A DNA stretch of 64,000 nt from Methylotenera_A sp046594915 (GTDB taxonomy: Bacteria; Pseudomonadota; Gammaproteobacteria; Burkholderiales; Methylophilaceae): assembly GCA_046594915.1 (NCBI GenBank), contig JBKJRC010000003.1, positions 186,001-250,000 on the forward strand, given 5' to 3'. A program made the position numbers and the translations under genes. Below, piece after piece: positions 8,837 to 16,387 of this stretch. Position 1 is the first letter of the stretch. The number at the start of each line of letters is the position of its first letter. The notes under the pieces were generated by a model. The model saw only the letters and a program-made list of their open reading frames with translations. It ran no database searches and had not been told where the DNA came from.

Positions 8837-9745
8837 ATGCAGATTCCGATTTTTACCGATGAAGTGCAAACCAAAGGTGGCTGGCATGGTGCGCAACTAG
8901 CCAACGCTTTTGCGGCGCGTGGGGTAGAGGCTGTTTTTGTTTCATTAAAAGATTGCGTCATCGATTTATCTCAACAATTGCCACGCATTCAAATCCCGCA
9001 GTTTGAAGATTTACCCAAAGCGGTTTTTGTGCGAGGTATTGCGGGCGGCACATTGCAGCAAATTACCACGCGTTTAAATTTATTACATATGTTAAAAATG
9101 CTGGGCGTGCTGGTTTATAACGATGGCAAGGCGATTGAGCGCACAGTAGACAAGGCCATGACCAGCTTTTTATTGCATCAAGCGGGCATTAAAACGCCGC
9201 AAACTTGGGTGTGCGAATCGCGCGACTTTGCCCATCAGCTCATGGCTCTAAACGCGATGACGCATGAAATCATACAGACTGAAAAAGTTAACACTAAAAA
9301 ACAGTTAATTATTAAGCCTTTATTCGGCTCGCAAGGGCAGGGAGTTCGGTTGGTAAATGCGCCCTTGCCTTTGCCGATGGACCGATTTGTGGATGGCGTT
9401 TATTATTTGCAAGCATTTATAAAAGCAAGTCACGATTACCGCGTAATGGTTGTGAACAATAAAGCAATCGCTGCCATGCGCCGCAGTGGCGAAAATTGGT
9501 TATATAACGTAGCACTTGGCGCACAGTGCGATGCGGCGGATGATGCCGATATTTTAGCGCTGGCGCAACAAGCCGCCATTAAACTGGACATCGCTTATTG
9601 TGGCGTTGATATTATTCGTGATGCTGCTGGTGAATTATTTGTGCTGGAAGTGAATAGCATTGCCGCTTGGCGTGGCTTGCAGAGCGTTACTCAAATTAAT
9701 ATTGCACAAAGTTTAGTGGATAATTTGCTGGAAAAAATTGCTTGA
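8837..9745 (+). CDS. RimK-like ATP-grasp ligase of the H4MPT cluster
   Basis: A 302-residue ATP-grasp protein of the RimK/glutathione synthetase type, matching the Orf5 family that accompanies mch in methylotrophs. Visible are the ATP-binding IIKPLFGSQGQGVRLV and the C-terminal LEVNSIAAWRGLQSVT, where the Glu/Asn residues bind metal. The ATG at 8837 is preferred over the upstream ATG at 8777, which lies in mch and would add 20 unconserved residues. RimK relatives add glutamate residues; by analogy this protein could extend the glutamate tail of methylofuran or modify the pterin cofactor. That assignment is inference. It overlaps or abuts the next gene. Confidence 0.82.
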   Translation: MQIPIFTDEVQTKGGWHGAQLANAFAARGVEAVFVSLKDCVIDLSQQLPRIQIPQFEDLPKAVFVRGIAGGTLQQITTRLNLLHMLKMLGVLVYNDGKAIERTVDKAMTSFLLHQAGIKTPQTWVCESRDFAHQLMALNAMTHEIIQTEKVNTKKQLIIKPLFGSQGQGVRLVNAPLPLPMDRFVDGVYYLQAFIKASHDYRVMVVNNKAIAAMRRSGENWLYNVALGAQCDAADDADILALAQQAAIKLDIAYCGVDIIRDAAGELFVLEVNSIAAWRGLQSVTQINIAQSLVDNLLEKIA

Positions 9746-9750
9746 TAAAT

Positions 9751-10677
9751 ATGGTTAAGTCCAATGAATTAATGTCTGATATAAACAAAAGCTTAAGTAT
9801 AAGTTTAAATAAAAGATCTGCCTTAAATGCAAGGATTGCGCAGTGTTTTAAATCCGCTTGTATGGCCGAGATTGAAGCGTTAAAACCTGGCAATGTGCAT
9901 ATTTTTGCAGATGGCCACGGCATGACGGTGCAGGATTTTATTGACAGTGCGGATGCAGTGTCTCAGGTGATTGTAGTGCCAGATTTAAGCTTGGGACAAC
10001 GTATTTTATACAGCGTGCAAGCCACGCAAAAAGCGGTGGGTTGCAATACTAATTTAGGCATTATTTTGTTGTGCGCGCCCATGGTTCAGGCAATTTTAAC
10101 GCCAGTTAACACCAATTTTCACAGCAATTTAATGCATGTTTTACAGCAGTCAACTATTGAAGATGCGCAGTTGGCTTTTACTGCGATTGCGCTGGCAAAT
10201 CCGGCTGGCTTGGGTGAGGCAGAGCAATACGACGTAAGAAAATATGATATGCACCAAACCGCCAATTGCACTTTACTGCAAGCCATGCAAGCGGCCGCAC
10301 ACCGCGATTTAATTGCGGCGCAATATAGCAATAATTTTGATGCGATTTTTAACTTGGGCTTGCCCTTATTTAATCAAGCCAGCCATTTGCATCGTAGCTG
10401 GATAACCACCAAGCTTTATCTCACCTTTCTATCCACTTTTGCCGATTCACATATTAAGCGCAAGCATGGTGCAAAAGTTGCTGCCGATATTCAACAGCAA
10501 GCCAAGCAACATTTAACCGCGTTTAATCTTTTAGATAATCCTAAACGGTATCAAGGCAAATTGCTGGCGTGGGATCATCAACTTAAGCAAACGCAGATTA
10601 ACCCAGGCACAAGCGCAGATTTAACCGTGGCGGTTTTATTTGCAGATGCATTAAATAATTTGATGACTGAAGTATAG
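9751..10677 (+). CDS. CitG/triphosphoribosyl-dephospho-CoA synthase-like protein (Orf7 type)
   Basis: A 308-residue member of the CitG family as found next to mch in methylotrophs (Orf7). The family signature EIEALKPGNVHIFADGHGM near the N terminus is clear, as is the conserved GCNTNLGIILLCAP block. True CitG transfers a ribosyl triphosphate from ATP to dephospho-CoA through an alpha-glycosidic bond. No citrate lyase genes are nearby, so a role in forming a ribosyl linkage of H4MPT is the more sensible guess. Possible starts are TTG 9742, ATG 9751 and ATG 9772; 9751 is chosen as the first ATG just after the preceding stop. It is the last gene of the mptG run. Confidence 0.78.
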   Translation: MVKSNELMSDINKSLSISLNKRSALNARIAQCFKSACMAEIEALKPGNVHIFADGHGMTVQDFIDSADAVSQVIVVPDLSLGQRILYSVQATQKAVGCNTNLGIILLCAPMVQAILTPVNTNFHSNLMHVLQQSTIEDAQLAFTAIALANPAGLGEAEQYDVRKYDMHQTANCTLLQAMQAAAHRDLIAAQYSNNFDAIFNLGLPLFNQASHLHRSWITTKLYLTFLSTFADSHIKRKHGAKVAADIQQQAKQHLTAFNLLDNPKRYQGKLLAWDHQLKQTQINPGTSADLTVAVLFADALNNLMTEV

Positions 10678-10756
10678 CTTAAGTTTAGTTACGTTTTAAC
10701 TTGGTAAACGGACGAGTGAGTAGCCGCGAGCCATTTAATGCACTATTTACTGCTAC

Positions 10757-10777
10757 TTAACACGCTAACCGTGTTAA
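10757..10777. repeat. Perfect inverted repeat between the CitG-like gene and tal
   Basis: TTAACACG at 10757-10764 and CGTGTTAA at 10770-10777 are exact complements around the loop CTAAC. It is followed by ATTTT, so it may act as a weak terminator of the H4MPT run; an operator role is also possible. Confidence 0.5.
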
Positions 10778-10817
10778 ATTTTGCAGATTCTTCAATCATT
10801 CTGAATTTATTTTGCGT

Positions 10818-10823
10818 TATAAT
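10818..10823 (+). promoter_or_regulatory. Probable -10 box of the tal promoter
   Basis: A perfect TATAAT stands 50 bp before the tal start, preceded by TTTTGCG. I see no good -35 at normal spacing, so an activator may be needed. The downstream leader carries the strong AGGAGG ribosome site at 10862-10867. Confidence 0.5.
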
Positions 10824-10872
10824 ATTGAGTTGAATTTTTATAAACAATGCGAAAACAAATCAGGAGGCAATA

Positions 10873-11823
10873 ATGGCAAATTTATTAGATCAATTGAAAA
10901 GCATGACGACTATCGTGGCTGATACGGGCGACGTAGAAGCGATTAAAAGCGTTAAGCCAGTCGATGCAACAACCAATCCTTCATTGGTATTAAAAGCAAG
11001 TCAATTGCCACAATACGCTGCACTAATTGAAACCGCGATTGCTTACGCAAAAGCACAGGGCGGTACTAAAGCACAACAAATTGACAGCGCAGCTGATAAA
11101 TTAGCGGTATTGATTGGTGCTGAAATTACTAAAGTAGTGCCTGGCCGTATTTCAACCGAAGTGGACGCACGTTTATCTTTTGACTTAGATGCAATGGTGG
11201 CTAAAGGCCGCAAGTTAATCAAATTGTACGAAGAATCAGGCATTAGCAAAGACCGCGTGTTGATTAAATTAGCATCCACTTGGGAAGGCATTAAAGCGGG
11301 CGAGATTCTTGAAAAAGAAGGCATTCAGTGTAACTTAACATTGTTATTTGGTTTCGGCCAAGCACGTGCCTGTGCTGAAGCGGGCGTATTTTTAATCTCT
11401 CCATTTGTTGGCCGTATTTTAGACTGGTACAAAGCAAAAACAGGCGAAACCTACACACAAGAAACCGATCCAGGTGTGGTTTCAGTGCGCGCAATTTACG
11501 CCTATTACAAAGAGCATGGCTATAAAACAGTGGTGATGGGTGCTTCGTTCCGTAACACTGGCGAGTTAATTGCGCTGGCTGGTTGCGATCGTTTAACCGT
11601 TTCACCAAACTTATTGCAAGATCTGGCCGCAACTGAAGGCACATTGGTACAAGTGTTGAAAGATACTGGCGCGACTAAAACACCACCGGCAAAAATGACA
11701 GAAGCAGAGTTCCGTTTTGAATTAAACCAAGATGCAATGGCCATTGAAAAATTGTCAGAAGGTATTCGCGGTTTTGTAGCGGATCAAAACAAACTAGAAG
11801 CAGCGTTAAGCGCAAAATTATAA
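10873..11823 (+). CDS. tal: Transaldolase
   Basis: Transfers a dihydroxyacetone unit between sugar phosphates; here it would serve the regeneration phase of the ribulose monophosphate cycle. At 316 residues it is a TalB-type enzyme. DATTNPSLV is at residues 31-39, and the Schiff-base lysine lies in VLIKLASTWEGIKA (Lys132, the same number as in E. coli TalB). AGGAGG five bases before the ATG is the strongest ribosome site in the C1 block and, with the regular codon choice, points to high expression. It stands between the H4MPT run and hps with intergenic control regions on both sides. Confidence 0.96.
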   Translation: MANLLDQLKSMTTIVADTGDVEAIKSVKPVDATTNPSLVLKASQLPQYAALIETAIAYAKAQGGTKAQQIDSAADKLAVLIGAEITKVVPGRISTEVDARLSFDLDAMVAKGRKLIKLYEESGISKDRVLIKLASTWEGIKAGEILEKEGIQCNLTLLFGFGQARACAEAGVFLISPFVGRILDWYKAKTGETYTQETDPGVVSVRAIYAYYKEHGYKTVVMGASFRNTGELIALAGCDRLTVSPNLLQDLAATEGTLVQVLKDTGATKTPPAKMTEAEFRFELNQDAMAIEKLSEGIRGFVADQNKLEAALSAKL

Positions 11824-12191
11824 GGCGCAAAATTCTCAGTTTTTTTAGTGTTAAGTCGCTTTTTTAAATGATCAAGTCTTATAGTTTTTAATATGAAACT
11901 GTAACTTAGTTGTAACAACTGTGGTTTAACATTGACAACAATAAGCGAGACGCATAATATAATGCGTCCAGCTTAAAATGCACTAAACGCTAGGCAATAA
12001 CTAGCCTGCAAGCACTTATTAGTAAAATTTAAGTAAAAATTTATTTGCACAAAATAGTAGTTGCAAAACAAATTAGTTGTAATACAAGTAGTAAATTTTT
12101 GTAACAATTTCTTATAATTATCGATTTTTGTTCATCAATAACTTTAAGTAATTTTAGTTACTAATAATAATTTTCAATCGGAGAGTACACC
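11824..12191 (+). promoter_or_regulatory. 368-bp control region and long leader of hps
   Basis: No ORF is credible here. It contains two direct TGTAAC copies (11900-11905 and 11911-11916, offset 11 bp), then a near-consensus promoter: TTGACA at 11932-11937 with TAATAT at 11955-11960 (17-bp spacer; TATAAT at 11958 gives a 20-bp spacer). This implies a 5' leader of over 200 nt, AT-rich, with a further TGTAAC at 12100 and a second TATAAT at 12113-12118 that lacks a clear -35. The hps ribosome site is GGAGAG. Confidence 0.6.
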
Positions 12192-12824
12192 ATGGCTTTA
12201 ACCCAAATGGCATTAGATTCATTAGATTTTGACGCAACAGTTGCATTGGCAACTCAAGTTGCTCCACACGTAGATATTTTAGAAATCGGTACACCATGCA
12301 TTAAGCATAATGGTGTTAAATTATTAGAGACTTTACGCGCTAAATTCCCAAACAACAAAATCTTAGTTGACTTAAAAACAATGGATGCTGGTTTCTACGA
12401 AGCTGAGCCATTCTACAAAGCGGGTGCAGATATCTGTACAGTGTTAGGTTGTGCTGATATCGGTACAATTAAAGGTGTAATTGATGTTGCGAACAAATAC
12501 GGCAAAAAAGCACAAGTTGACTTGATCAACGTTGCTGATAAAGCTGCTGTGACTAAAGCAGTTGTTGCTGCTGGCGCGCACATCATTGGTGTTCACACTG
12601 GTTTAGATCAACAAGCTGCTGGTCAAACACCATTCACCGATTTAGCAATGGTTGCTGCATTGAACCTAGGCGTAGAAATCTCAGTTGCTGGTGGCGTTAA
12701 AGCCGCAACAGCTGCTCAAGTACGTGACGCAGGTGCAACTATCATTGTTGCTGGTGCTGCTATCTACGGCGCTGCTGATCCTGCTGCTTCTGCTGCTGAA
12801 ATCACTGCAATCGCTCACGCTTAA
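12192..12824 (+). CDS. hps: 3-Hexulose-6-phosphate synthase
   Basis: Fixes formaldehyde onto ribulose 5-phosphate to give hexulose 6-phosphate, the first step of the RuMP cycle and the main carbon entry of this organism. The 210-residue protein is a TIM-barrel of the OMP decarboxylase superfamily, with the catalytic stretch ILVDLKTMDAGFYE, the EIGTPCIKHNG block near the N terminus and the phosphate-binding VAGGVKAAT near residue 165. It is full length and not fused to the isomerase. Codon use is very regular (GCT/GCA, GTT, GGT), as expected for an abundant protein. A long regulated leader precedes it and a strong terminator follows. Confidence 0.96.
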   Translation: MALTQMALDSLDFDATVALATQVAPHVDILEIGTPCIKHNGVKLLETLRAKFPNNKILVDLKTMDAGFYEAEPFYKAGADICTVLGCADIGTIKGVIDVANKYGKKAQVDLINVADKAAVTKAVVAAGAHIIGVHTGLDQQAAGQTPFTDLAMVAALNLGVEISVAGGVKAATAAQVRDAGATIIVAGAAIYGAADPAASAAEITAIAHA

Positions 12825-12894
12825 GTTAAGCATTGGTTTTTACAAACCAAACTATTAACCAAGCCCAATAAGAAATTATTGAGATGAGTAAATA

Positions 12895-12930
12895 AAAAAT
12901 CCTGACTCAGCAATGGGTCGGGATTTTTTT
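12895..12930 (+). terminator. Intrinsic terminator after hps
   Basis: AAAAATCCTGAC (12895-12906) pairs with GTCGGGATTTTT (12917-12928; one G-T pair) and the arm runs into seven T residues. It separates the highly expressed hps from hpi. Confidence 0.85.
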
Positions 12931-13000
12931 TAAACTTGTTTAATACTGAGTTAAAGCAGATTAATGCGAATACTTAACACTAAAAATGAAGGAAAAAATG

Positions 13001-13537
13001 ATGGATAATCAAAAACTTATTTTAGATCGTTTAAGCACGATTCTGTCTGAAACGGACAAATCGAATGCTGCAAAATTAATGCAACTAGTAGAAGGTGCTG
13101 GTCGTATTTTTATTGGCGGTGCAGGCCGCTCCTTATTGGTTTCACGTTTTTTTGCCATGCGTCTAGTGCATAGTGGCTATAACGTGAGCATGATTGGCGA
13201 AGTGGTTACACCGGCAATTAAAGCGGGTGATTTGTTGATTTTAGTGTCTGGTTCAGGTGGTACGGAAACACTTTTACCGTTTGTAAAAAAAGCAAAATCA
13301 GTTGGAGCTAAATTAGCTGTGGTTTCAATGAAAGCAAAATCTGCAATGGCAGACGTGGCTGATTTGACCATTCAAATCGGTAATGATAATAGCTTCCCCC
13401 TAACACAAGGTATGCCAATGGGCTCACAATTTGAGCTTTCAACACTAATTTATTTAGAAGCGATTATTGCAGACAATATTTTTGCCAAAGGCTTAACCGA
13501 AGAAGGCATGCGCGCGATTCATGCAAACTTAGAGTAA
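13001..13537 (+). CDS. hpi: 6-Phospho-3-hexuloisomerase
   Basis: Isomerises hexulose 6-phosphate to fructose 6-phosphate, the second RuMP step. The 178-residue protein is one SIS domain: GAGRSLLVSRFFAMRL near residues 34-49 and LLILVSGSGGTETLLPF near residue 75 bind the sugar phosphate. Three ATGs are in frame (12986, 12998, 13001). GAAGGA at 12988-12993 lies 7 nt before 13001, and it would be inside the gene if 12986 were used, so 13001 is preferred. hps lies 176 bp upstream behind a terminator, so hpi probably depends on read-through or on its own promoter. Confidence 0.93.
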   Translation: MDNQKLILDRLSTILSETDKSNAAKLMQLVEGAGRIFIGGAGRSLLVSRFFAMRLVHSGYNVSMIGEVVTPAIKAGDLLILVSGSGGTETLLPFVKKAKSVGAKLAVVSMKAKSAMADVADLTIQIGNDNSFPLTQGMPMGSQFELSTLIYLEAIIADNIFAKGLTEEGMRAIHANLE

Positions 13538-13590
13538 TCGTTTGGGGTCATTATATGAAGTAATTATTTGCGCTTTTTATGTGCTTAACT

Positions 13591-14334
13591 TCAATAAAAA
13601 CCCGAGTTAGCTCGGGTTTTTATTGCGTGAATAGATTCAATATCTGCTTTCGTTAATTTGCCAGCATGCAACGCAGTGGCAACTAGCACGCCAGCAATGC
13701 CCATTTTTTCCAGTAAGTAAATATCTGCTAGGTGACGTACGCCGCCAGCAGCATATAAATTAGAGGGAATTTTTCTGGCACTGTTCAGTTGTATTAAATC
13801 ATTTAGCTTATCAATATCAACGCCTTGCGTATTGCCTACCGCGTTTAACGTCATGCAAATAGTGTTATCTGGCCAAAAGCGCGCGCTACTGTGTAGCTCA
13901 GCAATCCCCATCGCGCTAGTGGCCGAATAATCCAGCGATAATATATGTTGGCTTTCGCAACCATAACTGATGGCGCGATAATCCTGCAAATTGACTATAT
14001 TTTCAGAACCCACCACAGGCCGAATATTGTTGCGATGATATAAAGCGCGCGCGTTCACTTGGCGTATGCCACAATCTAACCAAATAGTGAGATCGGGATA
14101 TTTTTGACTAATTTCTGACGTTAACTCAGTATGGTTACCAACGCCTAAAATGGCATCTAAATCTGCAATATACAAGGTTTGAAATGGGTATAATTTCAAT
14201 AAGGCATCAATCAGGTTTAAAGGCGCGCTGCTAGTGCACAAAACAGATTCAATCGGCTGATATTGGCTACGTATGCCACGTTTGGCATGTACGACTTGAC
14301 CTTGCATTAAATCGATAACAGGGATAATTTGCAC
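13591..14334 (-). CDS. HisA/HisF-related TIM-barrel protein of the C1 cofactor cluster
   Basis: A 247-residue (beta/alpha)8 protein related to ProFAR isomerase HisA, of the kind found with H4MPT/methylofuran genes (I recall it as Orf9 type, not verified). It has IIPVIDLMQGQVVHAKRG at the N terminus and the two phosphate-binding turns, AAGGVRHL and VLVATALHAGKL, near the C terminus. It is not histidine HisA: no his genes are near, and the sequence diverges from HisA elsewhere. The GTG at 14334 gives the normal N terminus; the longer frame to an ATG at 14403 adds 23 residues that look non-coding and lie inside the divergent neighbour. Substrate unknown; methylofuran or pterin precursor synthesis is inferred. 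Confidence 0.78.
   Translation of the reverse strand: MQIIPVIDLMQGQVVHAKRGIRSQYQPIESVLCTSSAPLNLIDALLKLYPFQTLYIADLDAILGVGNHTELTSEISQKYPDLTIWLDCGIRQVNARALYHRNNIRPVVGSENIVNLQDYRAISYGCESQHILSLDYSATSAMGIAELHSSARFWPDNTICMTLNAVGNTQGVDIDKLNDLIQLNSARKIPSNLYAAGGVRHLADIYLLEKMGIAGVLVATALHAGKLTKADIESIHAIKTRANSGFY
13596..13621. terminator. Bidirectional terminator inside the last codons of the HisA-like gene
   Basis: AAAAACCCGAG (13596-13606) and CTCGGGTTTTT (13611-13621) form a perfect 11-bp stem around TTAG. It ends hpi on the plus strand and overlaps the last codons of the converging minus-strand gene, so the coding end and terminator share bases. Confidence 0.88.
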
Positions 14335-15336
14335 GAATTGCCTAACATCAACATCAAAAAAATATTTGTGTGTGAATTTATCACAGCAGGTGGTTTTAAT
14401 CACGCAGATTTACCAGCCAGTTTGGCGCATGAAGGCGCATTGATGCGCGATGCTTTACTGCATGATTTATCCAGTTTACCTTATTGCATCAGCACAACGG
14501 TCGACGCGCGTTTAAAACAGCCTGAATATTGTGAAACTTGCGTGCACATTAAGGCGAATGACGATGTTTGGCAGATTTGGCAACAGCAAATTCAGCAAGT
14601 AGATGCAGTGTGGTTGATAGCGCCTGAAACCGATGGTTTGCTGAAAAGACTTACGCAATTAGCAGCGCTGCAAGGCAAGCTAATATTAGGTTGCGGGCTG
14701 AAAAGCGTTGAGATTACCAGCGAAAAATTAAGTACTTATTTAGCATTAACTAAAGCGGGAATTGCCACTATTCCAACTTATACCATTGAAAACTGGTCTG
14801 AAACAAACGGTGAATGGGTAGTAAAACCCAATGATGGCGCAGGTTGTGTGGATACTTTTTATGTTGAAAAAGCGCAGGCATTAGCGCATTGGATGACACA
14901 AAATTATAAGTCCAAAAGTCATGTGATTCAGCCTTATCAACACGGCGTTTCAGCCAGTATTTCGTGCGTTATGCATCAAGGTCGCGCGTATCTGCTGAGT
15001 TGTAATAAACAATTGATTACTATTGAAAATAATGCGTTTTGTTATGCAGGAACACAAATAAATGCCATGCAAAATCTTTGGACTGAATTTGAATCATTGG
15101 CACAAAAAGTAGCCGAAACCGATATGGATTTAGAAGGATATGTTGGAATTGATGTGATTGTAAAAAGTGACGATAACCTTGTAGTAGTAGAAATTAACCC
15201 GCGCTTAACCACCAGTTATGCGGGATTAAAGCAAGCAACAGGGCAAAATCCGGCTGCGCTAATCATTAACACTTTAACGCAGCCCAATTTTAGCTGGCCC
15301 AAACTGCAACGGCATATTGTGAATATCCATGTCTAA
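14329..15336 (+). CDS. MfnD-like ATP-grasp ligase
   Basis: A 335-residue ATP-grasp protein resembling the archaeal tyramine-L-glutamate ligase MfnD of methanofuran synthesis. Visible are KKIFVCEFITAGGFN at the start (the family's EFITGGG-type opening), WVVKPNDGAGCVDTFYV in the ATP lid and VVEINPRLTTSYAGLKQA with the metal ligands. There is no ATG: TTG 14329 (CAGGGA just upstream) or TTG 14338 must start it. With 14329 the gene overlaps the divergent HisA-like start by 6 bp. In methylotrophs the cofactor is methylofuran, whose precursor is tyrosine-derived, so glutamate ligation is the likely reaction. It overlaps the next gene by 8 bp. Confidence 0.82.
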   Translation: MHELPNINIKKIFVCEFITAGGFNHADLPASLAHEGALMRDALLHDLSSLPYCISTTVDARLKQPEYCETCVHIKANDDVWQIWQQQIQQVDAVWLIAPETDGLLKRLTQLAALQGKLILGCGLKSVEITSEKLSTYLALTKAGIATIPTYTIENWSETNGEWVVKPNDGAGCVDTFYVEKAQALAHWMTQNYKSKSHVIQPYQHGVSASISCVMHQGRAYLLSCNKQLITIENNAFCYAGTQINAMQNLWTEFESLAQKVAETDMDLEGYVGIDVIVKSDDNLVVVEINPRLTTSYAGLKQATGQNPAALIINTLTQPNFSWPKLQRHIVNIHV

Positions 15337-16387
15337 ATTAAACGTAATTGGTTGGGATATTGGTGGTGCGCATCTTAAGGCTGTTTTGTTAGATGCAGAC
15401 GGCAATCTATTGAATACGTTGCAAACGCCTTGTGCCTTATGGCGCGGTTTGGATACTTTAGCGTTTGCCATCAGTACGGTGTTAAATAGCTTCAACATAA
15501 ACCCACATGATGCGCAACATGCCATCACCATGACAGGTGAGTTGGTGGATTTATTTTCAAATCGTCACACTGGCGTGATCGAGATTGCACAATTGGCCAT
15601 TAGTTTACTAGGAAACAACTGCCAGTTTTATGCCGCCAATAAGGGTTTTGTGTCGATGGAGCAGGTTGCAGTTAGCACAAATTTCATTGCCTCTACCAAT
15701 TGGCACGCCAGTGCTAGCTTGCTGGCGCAATATTGTACTGATGCGTTGCTGCTGGATATTGGCAGCACAACCAGCGACATTATTGCGATTGAATCTGGCA
15801 AAGTTTTGTCATCCGCATTATCGGATGCCAGCCGATTACAGCAAGATATATTGGTTTACACAGGCGTTATTCGAACGCCCGTAATGGCTTTAGCACAAAA
15901 AATAGTGTTAACTGGCGTTGAAACTAATGTGATGGCGGAGCATTTTGCCACTATGGCAGATGTGTATCGATTAACTGGCGAATTGGATAGTGACGCTAAT
16001 ATGGCTGAAACAGCAGATGGAAAAGGCAAAACACAGCTAGAGTCCGCGCGCAGATTGGCGCGCATGGTGGGATATGATGTTGATGGTAAGCCAATGAATG
16101 CTTGGATTGAACTGGCTTTTTCATGCAGAGCGATACAGCTGAACTTACTTAAAAACGTCATTTTAAAACATCTTAAACCCAATACATCAATTATTGGCGC
16201 TGGCGCTGGCAGCTTTTTGGTTAAAATATTGGCGACAGAGTTAAATTGCACATATAAATCGGCTAACGATTTAATCGCTGCTTATCCGCAACATAATAGA
16301 TATTCGCAGGCGCTAAACGTGTGTTTTCCTGCTTATGCAGTGGCGCAATTAAGCCTGCAACATGACCTTAAAGCAAAATCAATATGA
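15329..16387 (+). CDS. MfnF-like H4MPT/methylofuran pathway protein (hydantoinase/oxoprolinase-related)
   Basis: A 352-residue protein of the actin-fold hydantoinase A/oxoprolinase-related group commonly named H4MPT-linked C1 transfer pathway protein and related to archaeal MfnF, which joins the furan and tyramine moieties of methanofuran. The phosphate-1 loop GWDIGGAHLKAVLLD opens the protein, ITMTGELVDLF follows, and a second nucleotide-binding turn LLDIGSTTSDIIAI is near residue 145. The ATG at 15329 overlaps the previous gene by 8 bp and its stop overlaps the pabB start (ATGA), so translation is probably coupled along these three genes. Confidence 0.82.
   Translation: MSKLNVIGWDIGGAHLKAVLLDADGNLLNTLQTPCALWRGLDTLAFAISTVLNSFNINPHDAQHAITMTGELVDLFSNRHTGVIEIAQLAISLLGNNCQFYAANKGFVSMEQVAVSTNFIASTNWHASASLLAQYCTDALLLDIGSTTSDIIAIESGKVLSSALSDASRLQQDILVYTGVIRTPVMALAQKIVLTGVETNVMAEHFATMADVYRLTGELDSDANMAETADGKGKTQLESARRLARMVGYDVDGKPMNAWIELAFSCRAIQLNLLKNVILKHLKPNTSIIGAGAGSFLVKILATELNCTYKSANDLIAAYPQHNRYSQALNVCFPAYAVAQLSLQHDLKAKSI

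Noticed and set aside
14335..14403. N-terminal extension of the HisA-like protein to an ATG at 14403
   Set aside because: The 23 extra residues are not HisA-like and would lie wholly within the divergent MfnD-like gene; GTG 14334 gives the family start.
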